A DNA stretch of 64,000 nucleotides from Chryseobacterium rhizoplanae (GCF_900182655.1 NZ_FXTC01000013.1:60489-124488), one strand, 5' to 3'; counted from the first letter of the stretch, positions 49,768-59,495 are shown. Program-made: numbers and translations. The notes: generated from the letters alone by a model not told the origin.

Positions 49768-51270
49768 ATGAGAAAACTATTACACATGTATTTAGCCCTG
49801 TTTGCTATTATAACATTATTTTCATGCGACAATTCGGATGAAAACAACATGCCTGAAAATATGACATCTCAAGGTCCAGATCTTATGGTATACGGAATAA
49901 CCGCTATGAATGAACTTGTTTATTTTAATTCCAACAATCCTAAAACTTTCACCTCAAAAACAGCAGTAACCGGCCTTGTATCAGGAGAGAAATTATTAAG
50001 TATAGATTTCAGACCTGCGACCGGGGAATTGTATGCATTATCAAATGCCAGCAAATTATATATTATCAATACCTCCAATGCTTCAGCAAGAGCGGTAAGC
50101 TCTACAGTATTTTCTCCTATGATTTCAGGAACAATAGCTTCTATTGATTTCAACCCTACTGTTGACAGGATTCGTTTGGTGAGTAATACCGGACAAAACC
50201 TTCGTTTACATCCGGAAACCGGGGCTGTTGCTGCTACTGACATCAATATTAACGGAACAGCAAACCCTTCCATAACTGGAGTAGCATATACCAACAGTAA
50301 AGCTGGTGCTTCCACTACTGCTTTATTTGACATAGATCCGGCTTTGGGAAAATTATACAAACAAGACCCACCCAACAACGGAACTTTAGTGGAGGTTGGA
50401 AGCTTGGGAACTACTTTTACAGGACAGTCTGCGTTTGATATTAGATACGATAACAGCACTGCATTATTAGCTTTCAATGATAAATTGCATGTTCTGGATC
50501 TGAATAATGGTAAAACGACTCCGATAGGAACTCTTCAGCAGGCAGTCATTGATATTGCCATTCCTACAGAACCGACAGCTTATGCCATTGACAATTCAAA
50601 TAATCTTCAAATTTTTAATCCAAACAATCCCATACCTGTTTCTAAAACCGTGACCGGTTTACAAAGCGGTGAGAATATTTTAGGAATAGATTTCAGACCG
50701 GTCAACGGGCAATTATATGCTTTGGGAAGCTCAAGCAGAATTTATACTATTAATTTAGGGACAGGTGCTGCTACAGCGGTCGGCACTTCTCCTTTTTCAA
50801 CTTTACTTTCCGGAACGGATTTCGGATTTGACTTCAATCCAACAGTTGACAGAATAAGAGTAGTAAGTAATACTGGGCAGAATCTCCGACTTAATCCTAA
50901 CGACGGAACAATAGCTGCCGTAGATATTGCATTAAATCCGGCAAGTCCAATGATAAGCGCCGCCGCATATACGAACAACTTTGCAGGAGCCACTTCTACT
51001 ACCTTGTTTGTCATTGACCATAATACAGATAAATTATATCAGCAAAACCCTCCCAATAACGGAACTTTAGCAGAGACAGGTTCTTTAGGTATTAATATTA
51101 CCAATGCTAATGGTTTTGATATTGGAAGTATGAGCCAAAAAGCCTATTTAATGGCATCGGTAGGTTCCTCTACAAAAATTTACTCTATAAATACCACAAC
51201 AGGAGCTGCAACTTCAGTTTCCGACTATCCGAATACGGTAAAAGCTTTTACCATAGGATTAGGATTTTAA
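49768..51270 (+). CDS. DUF4394 lipoprotein with two tandem domains
   Basis: 500 aa. Lipoprotein signal with LFSC at residue 20 (MRKLLHMYLALFAIITLFSC). Two DUF4394 repeats: about 40-270 and 275-500, each starting with a segment like LVSGEKLLSIDFRPATGELY / LQSGENILGIDFRPVNGQLY and containing FNPTVDRIRLVSNTGQNLRL / FNPTVDRIRVVSNTGQNLRL. The family is a beta-propeller of unknown role. The high repeat similarity points to internal duplication. It is the only plus-strand gene between 16 and 62 kb and lies between the tuf promoter and the RND efflux genes. Confidence 0.88.
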   Translation: MRKLLHMYLALFAIITLFSCDNSDENNMPENMTSQGPDLMVYGITAMNELVYFNSNNPKTFTSKTAVTGLVSGEKLLSIDFRPATGELYALSNASKLYIINTSNASARAVSSTVFSPMISGTIASIDFNPTVDRIRLVSNTGQNLRLHPETGAVAATDININGTANPSITGVAYTNSKAGASTTALFDIDPALGKLYKQDPPNNGTLVEVGSLGTTFTGQSAFDIRYDNSTALLAFNDKLHVLDLNNGKTTPIGTLQQAVIDIAIPTEPTAYAIDNSNNLQIFNPNNPIPVSKTVTGLQSGENILGIDFRPVNGQLYALGSSSRIYTINLGTGAATAVGTSPFSTLLSGTDFGFDFNPTVDRIRVVSNTGQNLRLNPNDGTIAAVDIALNPASPMISAAAYTNNFAGATSTTLFVIDHNTDKLYQQNPPNNGTLAETGSLGINITNANGFDIGSMSQKAYLMASVGSSTKIYSINTTTGAATSVSDYPNTVKAFTIGLGF

Positions 51271-51297
51271 ACTCATCATATTTTATTTCAATAATGG

Positions 51298-51330
51298 AGA
51301 AGCGCGGAAAACAAAGTTTTCCGCGCTTCT
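51298..51330. terminator. Bidirectional Rho-independent terminator
   Basis: Perfect 15-base arms AGAAGCGCGGAAAAC / GTTTTCCGCGCTTCT with AAA loop, between the convergent DUF4394 and RND genes. Confidence 0.92.
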
Positions 51331-51359
51331 GACTAATATAAATGAAAGATAATCTAAAT

Positions 51360-54300
51360 TTAAATATGGCTGAGCTTTTTGGTCCTGTTGAATATCCAGA
51401 AAATAATTGGAAAAATAAGCAGTGTAAGCACAGTGGCTGTAATAAGCCCTCCAATAATGACAATCGCCAGAGGTTTTTGAGATTCTGAGCCGATCCCTGT
51501 AGACAATGCTGCAGGCATAAGACCAATAGAGGCCATAAGTGCAGTCATAATTACGGGTCTGGTTCTGGATTTCACTCCGTTTAATATTGCGGAATCTATA
51601 TCGAGACCATCTTTCACATTCTGATGAAATTCTGTGATAAGAATTACCCCATTCTGAATACAAATTCCCAGGAGAGCAATCATCCCTACTCCGGCAGAAA
51701 TTCCAAAATTGATTCCGGTAACATGTAAAGCAATAATCCCTCCTATTAAAGCAAAAGGTACGTTGGCCAGTACCAACAGAGAATCCTTCATATTTCCAAA
51801 CAGAATAAACAAAAGGAAGAAAATCATCACAATACTTACGGGTACCACCTGTGCCAATCTGTGAGAGGCCCTCTGCTGGTTTTCAAACTGCCCGGTCCAT
51901 CCTACGGAATAGCCATCAGGAAGCTCAATAGTCTCAACTTTTTTCTGGGCATCGGCAATGGTGCTTCCCAAATCTCTGTCACGGATGGAAAATTTAACCC
52001 CGATATATCGTTTGATATTGTCTCTGTAAATAAATGCTGCCCCATTATCTTTTACAATGGTACTTATTTCTTTTAAAGGAATTTTTGCTCCGTCCTGGGT
52101 AGGAACCATCAAAGCGGCAATATCGTTTTCATTGGTCCTGTATTCCTGTGAATAACGCAGACGGATCGGGAATTTTCTTTCACCGTCAAACATTTCTGAA
52201 GCGGTTTTCCCTCCAAAAGCCATTTCCAATACGGCCTGTGCATCTGCCGGCATTACTCCATAAGCAGCCATTTTATCTCTATCCAGTACAACGCTTACTT
52301 CCGGCTGACCGATGTTTTTAATAATTCCGGGGTCTTTTACCCCTTCTACATCTTTAATTTTTAAGAGAACTTCATTGGCTATTTTATCCAGAGTTTCCAG
52401 ATTATCACCATAGATTTTAATTCCGTTTTCTGCTTTAAAACCTGCTACTGCTTCCGCTACATTATCTGAAATCGGCTGGGAATAATTGAAAGTAATTCCC
52501 TGATAACTTCTGAGCTTTTTATCAATTTCATTGATCAATTCATCATAGGTAATCTTACGTTTCCATTCTTCTCTTGGCTTAAGGTTAACAGCAAATTGTA
52601 CAAATCCAAATCCATTGGGGTCTGTTCCGTCATTACTTCTTCCCGTCTGTGCCAGAACATCTGTGACTTCTGAAAAGCTCATAATGTCTTTCTTTAAAAG
52701 GTCTGCTGTTTTCAGAGATTCTTTTAATGATGAGCTCATCGGCATTTCGGCAGTGATCCACAATGAACCTTCATTCAACTGAGGCAGGAATTCTGTTCCT
52801 AAAAATTTACCCGAAAATAAAGTGAGTGCAAGAAAAGATATGGCAACAATCATACTCGTTTTTTTATGCTTAAATGTTAAATTAAAGCCTTTCAAAACGA
52901 TTCTATCCCAGAAATTAACAAACGGATTATTTTTCTCTTTTACATTTTTATTTAAAAGAATATGTGAAAGAACAGGAACCAGCGTTAAGGTAAATATTAA
53001 TGCTCCAATTAATGCAAATCCCAGTGTAAAAGCCAAAGGAGAGAACATTTTCCCCTCTACTTTCTGAAATGAGAAGATAGGAATCAGGGAAGTAATGATG
53101 ATCAATTTTGAAAAGAAGATTGCTTTTCCCAATCCTGTTCCGGTTTGTTTGATCCAACCTCCTTTTGCCAGTTTATTAAACTTTTCCGTTCCATATCGGT
53201 GCGCCTTATGATCGAGCATTACAAAGAGTCCTTCTACCATGACGACGGCTCCGTCTATGATGATTCCGAAGTCTACAGCTCCTAATGAAAGCAGGTTAGC
53301 ACTCATCCCGGCCAGTTTTAGGCATAAAAATGCAAAGAGTAAGGATAGAGGAATAATGATGGAAACAATCAGCGTTGTTCTCCAGTCGGCCATAAAGATT
53401 AAAACGATTACCGTTACCAGCACAATTCCTTCAATAAGGTTGTGCATTACAGTGTGGGTGGTAAAATCCATCAGATTGTCACGGTCATAGAAAGTAACCA
53501 TTTTGACATCTTTTGGAAGGATTTTTTCGTTCAGCTCTTTAATTTTAGCCTTTACTCCTACCAAAACCTCTCTTGGATTTTCTCCTTTTCTCATCACAAC
53601 AATTCCTTCTACCGTATCGTCGTGATGATTCAGGGCAGCCTGTCCTACTCTGGGCATGGAACTTTCATGAACCTCAGCAACATTTTTTACCAAAACAGGG
53701 TTTCCACTGTCATTCTGAATGGTAATATTTCCTATATCGGCCACAGATTTCACCAAACCAATCCCTCTTACAACGTAGGCCTGACCGTTTTTTTCAATGA
53801 CATCACCTCCTACATTCAGGTTACTCTTGGTGACAGCATCATATACCTGAAGCGGAGTCAGATTATATTTATCCAATGCTCTCGGATCAATGCTTAATTC
53901 AAAAACTTTATCCTGGCCTCCGAAAACGTTGATATCAGCTACACCTGGCACTCCTCTTAATGCACGGTCTATGACCCAATTTTGAAGGGTAAGTAACGCT
54001 CTTGAATCTTTTGTTTTACTTTCCAGCGTATATCTGAAAATCTCACCGGTTGGCCCGTAGGGTGGCTGTACTTCAGGATCTACCTCATCAGGAAGGCTAA
54101 TGGTTCTTAATTGGTTATTGACCTGATTTCTGGCAAAAGTATCGTCCACCCCATCGTCAAACAGAATTTTAACAATGGAAAGACCAAACATTGTGGTACT
54201 TCTCACGCTTGTTTTCTTCTGAACCGGGCTCATCGCCAATTCGATGGGTGTAGTGACAAAACGTTCTACTTCTTCTGCACTGCGCCCATTCCATTGGGTA

Positions 54301-54458
54301 ATGATGACAATCTGGGTATTGGTAACATCCGGAAAAGCTTCAATAGGCATATTTTTGAAACTTATAAAACCGGAGATGGCTAAAATCGCTACCCAGATAA
54401 AGGTAAATGCTTTATTTTTTAATGAAAAAGCGATTATATTTTTTATGAATTTATTCAT
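51360..54458 (-). CDS. czcA: Heavy-metal efflux RND pump, CzcA type
   Basis: 1032 aa inner-membrane proton antiporter of a tripartite pump. Twelve transmembrane helices and two large periplasmic loops. The proton-relay motif in helix 4 is DFGIIIDGAVVMVE (Asp396, Asp402, Glu409), the pattern and spacing of CzcA-type divalent cation pumps (Co/Zn/Cd/Ni). It is not the AIGAMVDAA form of CusA copper/silver pumps. It is last in the outer-membrane protein / adaptor / pump operon, downstream of a two-component system. The metal is inferred from this motif. Confidence 0.93.
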   Translation of the reverse strand: MNKFIKNIIAFSLKNKAFTFIWVAILAISGFISFKNMPIEAFPDVTNTQIVIITQWNGRSAEEVERFVTTPIELAMSPVQKKTSVRSTTMFGLSIVKILFDDGVDDTFARNQVNNQLRTISLPDEVDPEVQPPYGPTGEIFRYTLESKTKDSRALLTLQNWVIDRALRGVPGVADINVFGGQDKVFELSIDPRALDKYNLTPLQVYDAVTKSNLNVGGDVIEKNGQAYVVRGIGLVKSVADIGNITIQNDSGNPVLVKNVAEVHESSMPRVGQAALNHHDDTVEGIVVMRKGENPREVLVGVKAKIKELNEKILPKDVKMVTFYDRDNLMDFTTHTVMHNLIEGIVLVTVIVLIFMADWRTTLIVSIIIPLSLLFAFLCLKLAGMSANLLSLGAVDFGIIIDGAVVMVEGLFVMLDHKAHRYGTEKFNKLAKGGWIKQTGTGLGKAIFFSKLIIITSLIPIFSFQKVEGKMFSPLAFTLGFALIGALIFTLTLVPVLSHILLNKNVKEKNNPFVNFWDRIVLKGFNLTFKHKKTSMIVAISFLALTLFSGKFLGTEFLPQLNEGSLWITAEMPMSSSLKESLKTADLLKKDIMSFSEVTDVLAQTGRSNDGTDPNGFGFVQFAVNLKPREEWKRKITYDELINEIDKKLRSYQGITFNYSQPISDNVAEAVAGFKAENGIKIYGDNLETLDKIANEVLLKIKDVEGVKDPGIIKNIGQPEVSVVLDRDKMAAYGVMPADAQAVLEMAFGGKTASEMFDGERKFPIRLRYSQEYRTNENDIAALMVPTQDGAKIPLKEISTIVKDNGAAFIYRDNIKRYIGVKFSIRDRDLGSTIADAQKKVETIELPDGYSVGWTGQFENQQRASHRLAQVVPVSIVMIFFLLFILFGNMKDSLLVLANVPFALIGGIIALHVTGINFGISAGVGMIALLGICIQNGVILITEFHQNVKDGLDIDSAILNGVKSRTRPVIMTALMASIGLMPAALSTGIGSESQKPLAIVIIGGLITATVLTLLIFPIIFWIFNRTKKLSHI

Positions 54459-54526
54459 GATAGATAAATTGATGACCTAAAAAAGCCGTTAAAGAAAAAC
54501 ATCAATATTCTTAATGGTTAATAAGA

Positions 54527-55612
54527 CTAGCTGTTCAGTGAACGGTATATCAGCAGCTGGTTATTGGTAATCACTTCTTCTCCTTCTTTTAGGCCGTCTG
54601 CTATATAAGTAACATCTCCTACTTGTTTTAACACTTTAATTTCTCTCACCTTCACATCTGTTCTTGATTTAAAAATCACCACAAAACTTTTGTTATCATC
54701 AAAAATCACTGCTTTGGATGGAACAGTCAGCATCGTATTGCTCTCCAGACTGGAAACTTTTATCGTTGCTTTACTGTCCGGAATAAGAAGCCCATTAGCA
54801 TTATCCAATACCACTCTTGCCTGCATAGCATTGGTCTGCGGATCAATAATCTTGAATATTTTATCAATTTTTCCATCAAAGACTTTATCCGGATAAGAAA
54901 GAGTAGATACCTGCGCTTTCATTCCCAGACTGATTTTGTCAATATCCGATTCGTTGACATTCATAATTGCCCAAACATTGGTTGTATTGGCAACATCAAA
55001 GATATTATCACTCCTGTCACTTCTCAGCTGCATATCTTTATTGATACTTTTCTGAACAATATAACCGTTGATGGGGGCTACTACGCTGTATATATTTCCG
55101 GTTTTCACGTTATAAACCGTACTTACTGCTGCAGCTCTCTGTAACTGGTCTTCGGCTTTTTGTAACTGGCTTTTGGCTTCCAGGACATCTCTTTCTGTAT
55201 TTAATTTTCCTTCGTATAGCTCCTTCGCAACACGAAGATTATTTTTCGCCACTACCAGATCCGTTTTTGCATCGCTTACATCTTTTTGAATTTCTGCAAG
55301 CTCGGTGCTCCTGATTGTTGCCAGCACCTGCCCTTTTTTCACATAGTCACCCAATTCTACATTTACACTCATTACATTTCCTCCTACCAAAGGGTAAACA
55401 TCTATATAACTGTTTTTGTCTGCAGAGATCTTTCCGTAAAAGTTGTATTCATCTTCTATATTCTTTTTTTCAACTTTTGCCAGGGAAATAGAATTCAGCA
55501 TCGTATTGCTCAGCTCAAATCCTTTTTTGGCGTGATTGGTTTTCTCTTCCTCTTTTTTTGAACAGGCCAATAATGAAAGGGCCATCAATACGGGGATAAT
55601 ATATGTTTTCAT
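54527..55612 (-). CDS. RND efflux periplasmic adaptor (membrane-fusion protein)
   Basis: 361 aa from ATG 55612. Lipoprotein signal ending LLACSKKEE. The hairpin alpha domain (KTDLVVAKNNLRVAKELYEG...) is flanked by halves of a lipoyl-like domain (GGNVMSVNVELGDYVKKGQV; SVVAPINGYIVQKSI) and by beta-barrel and membrane-proximal domains. CzcB/CusB-type. It lies 68 bases before the pump gene and 4 bases after the outer-membrane protein gene. No extra metal-binding N-terminal His/Met cluster is visible. A longer frame to 55678 overlaps the TolC-like gene and is not used. Confidence 0.92.
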   Translation of the reverse strand: MKTYIIPVLMALSLLACSKKEEEKTNHAKKGFELSNTMLNSISLAKVEKKNIEDEYNFYGKISADKNSYIDVYPLVGGNVMSVNVELGDYVKKGQVLATIRSTELAEIQKDVSDAKTDLVVAKNNLRVAKELYEGKLNTERDVLEAKSQLQKAEDQLQRAAAVSTVYNVKTGNIYSVVAPINGYIVQKSINKDMQLRSDRSDNIFDVANTTNVWAIMNVNESDIDKISLGMKAQVSTLSYPDKVFDGKIDKIFKIIDPQTNAMQARVVLDNANGLLIPDSKATIKVSSLESNTMLTVPSKAVIFDDNKSFVVIFKSRTDVKVREIKVLKQVGDVTYIADGLKEGEEVITNNQLLIYRSLNS

Positions 55613-55616
55613 GATT

Positions 55617-56858
55617 TTAATAGAAGATTTTAGTTTGTACGAGTTTATTAAGCTGCTCTGCTGACTGCATGATCTCATTTTTCATATCGTAGATCTGAAG
55701 GGCTGTTTCCCTGTAGCTGTCCATAAAGTCTGTGAATTCAATCAGGTTGACATTTCCTTTTCTGAAATTATTCAACATTCCGTTGTATACGAGGTCCATA
55801 TTCTGCAGGTCTGAAGTTTTGATGTCCAAAAGCTGGTCATACTGAGCCTTCCATGTTTTATAAGCAGACTGAACTTTCGTTTCCAGGGTCATTTTTTGAA
55901 AGTCAGCGTTTTTCTGATTCTGTTGAATAGCATAGTTTGCTTTTACCACATTCCCCTGATTCACTTTCCATAAAGGCAAAGGAATTCCTAAGGTAAGGTT
56001 CGCTTCATTATTAAAAGTTCCGCCTGCCTGATCCCATGCAGCGCCTACTGTCACATCCGGCACATTCAAAGATTTCTGCCATTGTGCATATAACTTGCTG
56101 TTATCTATGAGTTTCAGATTGTATTGGTAATCTGCATTATTTTCCAGCGCTTTATTTTTCAGTTCTTCTTCATTTCCGAAAGGCTGTGCTGCCAGAGATT
56201 CCTTAGCTTCAGCTTCAGACATCGTTGGTTCTATTTCTTCCGAAACTCCCGTTAAAACTTTCAGGTTCTGTTCAAAATCCAGAATATTTTTATTGATCTC
56301 CAGTTTATCATGATTCAGCTGGATCACAATACTCTGTAACCTGACGGCATCTTTAAGGGAAACATTTCCTTTTGCAGACTGTACACGATAAGCATTCAGA
56401 AGATCATTCATATACCCTAACTGCTTATTGGTGTTCTCCAATTTTAGTTTTTCGTAATAAAGGTTGAAATAGGCGGAACGAAGCTGAGATCTTAAATCCG
56501 CCAGCAGTTGGGAAAACTGAAGCTGGGCAAGTTCTTTATTGGATTTGGCAAAAGCAATTTCGTTTTTCTTTTTCCCACCCATATAGATCAATTGAGTAAT
56601 TCCTGCTCCTTTTGAGTGTCCCACATCAAAAATCTTCTTATCCTGAGGATTATAAGCATTGAATTGTCCGCTTAGTTGCGGTAGTTCCCAGATTTTAGCC
56701 TGCAGAATATCTGCATCAGCCATATTGATGTTGTATTGTTCGGCGAGCAGCTGGAGGTTGTTCTTCTGGAAGGCTTCTTCGCAATCCAAAAGAGACATCT
56801 GCTGTTGTGCTGCCATGAATGAGGAAACGGCGAGACACAGCACTGCAATTCTGTTCAT
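55617..56858 (-). CDS. TolC-family outer-membrane efflux protein (CzcC type)
   Basis: 413 aa. Signal peptide MNRIAVLCLAVSSFMAA. Two OEP repeats of long helices (about 25-210 and 225-410), typical of the TolC channel: QLQFSQLLADLRSQLRSAYFNLYYEKL and VKANYAIQQNQKNADFQKM. Forms the outer-membrane channel for the adaptor and pump encoded next. First gene of the czc-like operon; the two-component genes lie upstream beyond a terminator. Confidence 0.9.
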   Translation of the reverse strand: MNRIAVLCLAVSSFMAAQQQMSLLDCEEAFQKNNLQLLAEQYNINMADADILQAKIWELPQLSGQFNAYNPQDKKIFDVGHSKGAGITQLIYMGGKKKNEIAFAKSNKELAQLQFSQLLADLRSQLRSAYFNLYYEKLKLENTNKQLGYMNDLLNAYRVQSAKGNVSLKDAVRLQSIVIQLNHDKLEINKNILDFEQNLKVLTGVSEEIEPTMSEAEAKESLAAQPFGNEEELKNKALENNADYQYNLKLIDNSKLYAQWQKSLNVPDVTVGAAWDQAGGTFNNEANLTLGIPLPLWKVNQGNVVKANYAIQQNQKNADFQKMTLETKVQSAYKTWKAQYDQLLDIKTSDLQNMDLVYNGMLNNFRKGNVNLIEFTDFMDSYRETALQIYDMKNEIMQSAEQLNKLVQTKIFY

Positions 56859-57039
56859 TGTTTTTCTTTTTAAATTACAAAATTGCTCTGATGCTATTAA
56901 AAGAAACTTAAATGAGGCTTAAAAAAATATTAAAATCTCCTTATACAGGCTATTTCAAAGAAAAAAATAAAAGCTGAACAGTTATTTTATTCTCCAATAG
57001 TTGAATTTTTCATCAAAAATTTAATCCGGAGTTTAACAA

Positions 57040-57071
57040 AAAAGCAACTGCTTTTGAGGTCAGTTGCTTTT
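57040..57071 (-). terminator. Rho-independent terminator of the two-component operon
   Basis: AAAAGCAACTG / CAGTTGCTTTT arms around a 10-base loop, just past the histidine kinase stop on the minus strand. The efflux operon therefore has its own promoter in 56859-57039. Confidence 0.75.
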
Positions 57072-57076
57072 GAATA

Positions 57077-58441
57077 TTATTTTTTAAAGATTAAAGTAAA
57101 TTTATTACTATATTCCTGAGGGGAAGAATAGATGATATCTGCATCATGATATTCCAGAATCCTTTTGACAATTCTAAGTCCTAAACCTGATCCTGCAATA
57201 TTCTGTGCATTATTTCCTCTTGTGAAAGCTTCAAAAAGTTTGGTCTGCTCATCTTCAGAAATAGTATTTCCATGAGAAAGTACTTCTACAGAAAGATTAT
57301 CGTTCGTTTCGGTAATCAGGACATTCACTTCTGAATTGTCAGAATATACCGCTGCATTTTTAAAAAGGTTAATAAAGACAATGACCAATAATGATTGGAT
57401 TCCTTTTATCATCAGAAAAGCATCCTCGGAACTCTCTTCATTAATCAGAAAATCCAGCTTAAGCTGTGGATAACTTTTCTCTACCGCTTCAAAAGCCTCA
57501 AAAATGACTTCATCAATCCTTACTTCCTCATAAATGCTCTGAATATTTTCTTTATCAAATTTTGTAAGCAGCAAAAGTGAATTCGTCAAATCCGACAACT
57601 GGTATACATCCCGCTGAATCTGTTGTAAGGAAGACAGGGTTTCCGGGGAATGTTCTTCAAATTTTATGAGGTTCTCCAGCTGAAATGCCATTCTTGTAAT
57701 TGGCGTCCTGATCTCATGGGAAGCACTTGCAGTAAAGTCCTTTTGTGACTGAAAGACATCATCCAACCTTCCGATCATTGTATTAAAGGATTTTGCCAGT
57801 ACACTGACTTCATCATTAGACTGCTCCACAGGAATCTGTTTTGTAAGTTTATGGGCCGTGACTTCAGAAATCTCTTTGTTCAGATCTTCCAGCGGACGCA
57901 AAAACTTTTCCACAAAATAATAACTGAAAAAGCCAATAAGAAGAGTACTCATGACATAAGCTGTGATCAAAAGGTATTTCAAATATCCCAGCTTCGATTT
58001 TCCGTTGGTATCAAAGGCGCTGGTAAGGATATAATAGTCTTCGCCATTAATAGTTCTGAGTGCAGCATAGATTTCCGGAACAGTTCTTTCCGTATAGATA
58101 ATCTTTTTCTTATCCAGTTCTTTAAGCATCGCACTGTCCCAGGTGACATTCCGGTCTTTGATGGTGCTGTAGATCAATTCTTTTTTTTCATTGAAGATTA
58201 AAATCTTTTCATTCAAAAGAATGTTATCTGAATTTTCATTGAAGAAAACAGGGGCTTCCTCCTCAAAGTCTTTGGATTTTGAAATGAAATGAGAGGTGAA
58301 TTCAAGTCTCTGTCTGAAGCGTTCTTTAAATTCATCTCTTCTAAAATCATTAAAAGATAAATAAATGACCGCCATCACCATTCCAAAAAGTAATGAAAAG
58401 GCGATACTGATCGTTAAGGCTATCTTTCTTTTTAAAGACAT
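57077..58441 (-). CDS. Sensor histidine kinase, metal-response type
   Basis: 454 aa. TM1 (about 8-30), periplasmic sensor about 31-155, TM2 (about 156-178), HAMP, then HisKA with phospho-acceptor His242 (FTASASHEIRTPITRM). The HATPase has the N box FINLFKNAAVYSD and G box AGSGLGLRIVK. Its gene begins right after the response-regulator stop (no gap). By place it senses the metal exported by the neighbouring RND pump, like CzcS/CusS. The periplasmic domain has no evident metal-binding motif. Confidence 0.92.
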   Translation of the reverse strand: MSLKRKIALTISIAFSLLFGMVMAVIYLSFNDFRRDEFKERFRQRLEFTSHFISKSKDFEEEAPVFFNENSDNILLNEKILIFNEKKELIYSTIKDRNVTWDSAMLKELDKKKIIYTERTVPEIYAALRTINGEDYYILTSAFDTNGKSKLGYLKYLLITAYVMSTLLIGFFSYYFVEKFLRPLEDLNKEISEVTAHKLTKQIPVEQSNDEVSVLAKSFNTMIGRLDDVFQSQKDFTASASHEIRTPITRMAFQLENLIKFEEHSPETLSSLQQIQRDVYQLSDLTNSLLLLTKFDKENIQSIYEEVRIDEVIFEAFEAVEKSYPQLKLDFLINEESSEDAFLMIKGIQSLLVIVFINLFKNAAVYSDNSEVNVLITETNDNLSVEVLSHGNTISEDEQTKLFEAFTRGNNAQNIAGSGLGLRIVKRILEYHDADIIYSSPQEYSNKFTLIFKK

Positions 58442-59125
58442 TTATAGTGGGCTAAGATAATATCCGAAACCTGAACGGGTATGGATCAGTTTTATTTTAA
58501 AATCTTTATCAATCTTTTTTCTCAGAAAATTGATATAAACTTCTACCGTATTGGTATTCGTATTAAAATTATGTTCCCATACATGTTCCGTAATCTGCTG
58601 TTTGGAAACTGTTCTTCCCTGCGCTTCCGCAAGATAAACCAGGAGCTGAAATTCTTTTAATGTAAGGGTAATTTCATTTCCTCCACGATAGACCTTCTGT
58701 TCGGTTTTGTTGATAATAAGGTCATCAATTCTAAGAATATCCTGATCTGAATTATCGGAAGGAGCTTTTCTTCTCAATAGCGAATTCATTCTTAAAAGAA
58801 GTTCTTCAAATTGAAAAGGCTTTACCAGATAATCGTCAGCCAGTCTGGTGAAGGCATCTTTTTTATCAGAGATATCTCCATAAGCAGAAATGATAATGAT
58901 AGGCGTATTCTTATCAAAGGAACGAATTGTCTGGCAGACGTCAAGTCCATTTATTTTAGGAACATTAATGTCGAGCAAATACAGTTCGTAAGTATTATTT
59001 TTTATCTGGCGGAGAAAAGTTTCCCCGTCATAGATTTTATCACAGTTAAAATTATTTGATTCTAAAAATCGGCAAAGTTCTGCAGACAGAATGAGATCAT
59101 CTTCTAATAAAAGAATATTCATCAA
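58442..59125 (-). CDS. OmpR-family response regulator
   Basis: 227 aa. Receiver domain with phospho-acceptor Asp52 (LLDINVPKING), acidic pocket Glu8-Asp9-Asp10 and Lys102 (VKP). C-terminal winged helix, with VYRGGNEITLTLKEFQLLVYLA and HTRSGFGYYLSPL. Followed directly by the kinase gene. Expected to activate the outer-membrane protein / adaptor / pump operon just downstream. First gene of this two-gene unit. The 257 bases upstream, to the tRNA cluster, hold no other gene. Confidence 0.93.
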   Translation of the reverse strand: MMNILLLEDDLILSAELCRFLESNNFNCDKIYDGETFLRQIKNNTYELYLLDINVPKINGLDVCQTIRSFDKNTPIIIISAYGDISDKKDAFTRLADDYLVKPFQFEELLLRMNSLLRRKAPSDNSDQDILRIDDLIINKTEQKVYRGGNEITLTLKEFQLLVYLAEAQGRTVSKQQITEHVWEHNFNTNTNTVEVYINFLRKKIDKDFKIKLIHTRSGFGYYLSPL

Positions 59126-59356
59126 AAATTATTTTACACGAATTTAACGAAAATTTTATGATTGTGATTCTAAAGATGAAGTAAAAGTTTTCCGGAAACT
59201 TCTATACTTTATTATTAATAGATAAAAAGTGACCCGAAGCAAAAGTTAGATGGAATCAATTTTATGATTTTATTTAAGCAAGTGTTTAACTATAAAACTT
59301 CTTAATTGACACAATCATTTTTAATCTTCTTTTCAAAAATAGGGGTAAAAAAAAAA

Positions 59357-59374
59357 TCCCGAAGAAATTCGGGA
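59357..59374 (-). terminator. Rho-independent terminator of the tRNA cluster
   Basis: Minus-strand TCCCGAA-tttc-TTCGGGA stem followed by a long T run, 9 bases past tRNA-Thr(GGT). Confidence 0.85.
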
Positions 59375-59382
59375 AAATCGAG

Positions 59383-59454
59383 AGCCAACTACGGGACTTG
59401 AACCCGTGACCTCTTCCTTACCAAGGAAGCACTCTACCGCTGAGCTAAGTCGGC
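59383..59454 (-). tRNA. trnT: tRNA-Thr (GGT anticodon)
   Basis: 72-base cloverleaf. Acceptor GCCGACT / AGTTGGC, anticodon loop TTGGTAA (GGT), T loop GTTCAAGTC. Last tRNA of the cluster. Same position as thrT before tufB in E. coli, but here tuf is 10 kb away. Confidence 0.97.
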
Positions 59455-59462
59455 ATCAACTA

Positions 59463-59492
59463 AAAAAATCACACTAAGTAGCGTGATTTTTT
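59463..59492. terminator. Hairpin between tRNA-Gly and tRNA-Thr(GGT)
   Basis: AAAAAATCAC / GTGATTTTTT arms around CTAAGTAGC. It would stop or pause transcripts on the minus strand after tRNA-Gly. A degenerate version follows the other tRNA-Gly copy at 59884-59916. Confidence 0.6.
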
Positions 59493-59495
59493 TTG

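Noticed and set aside
51283..51663. Frames antisense or out of frame at the czcA 3' end
   Set aside because: Shadow frames spanning the shared terminator.
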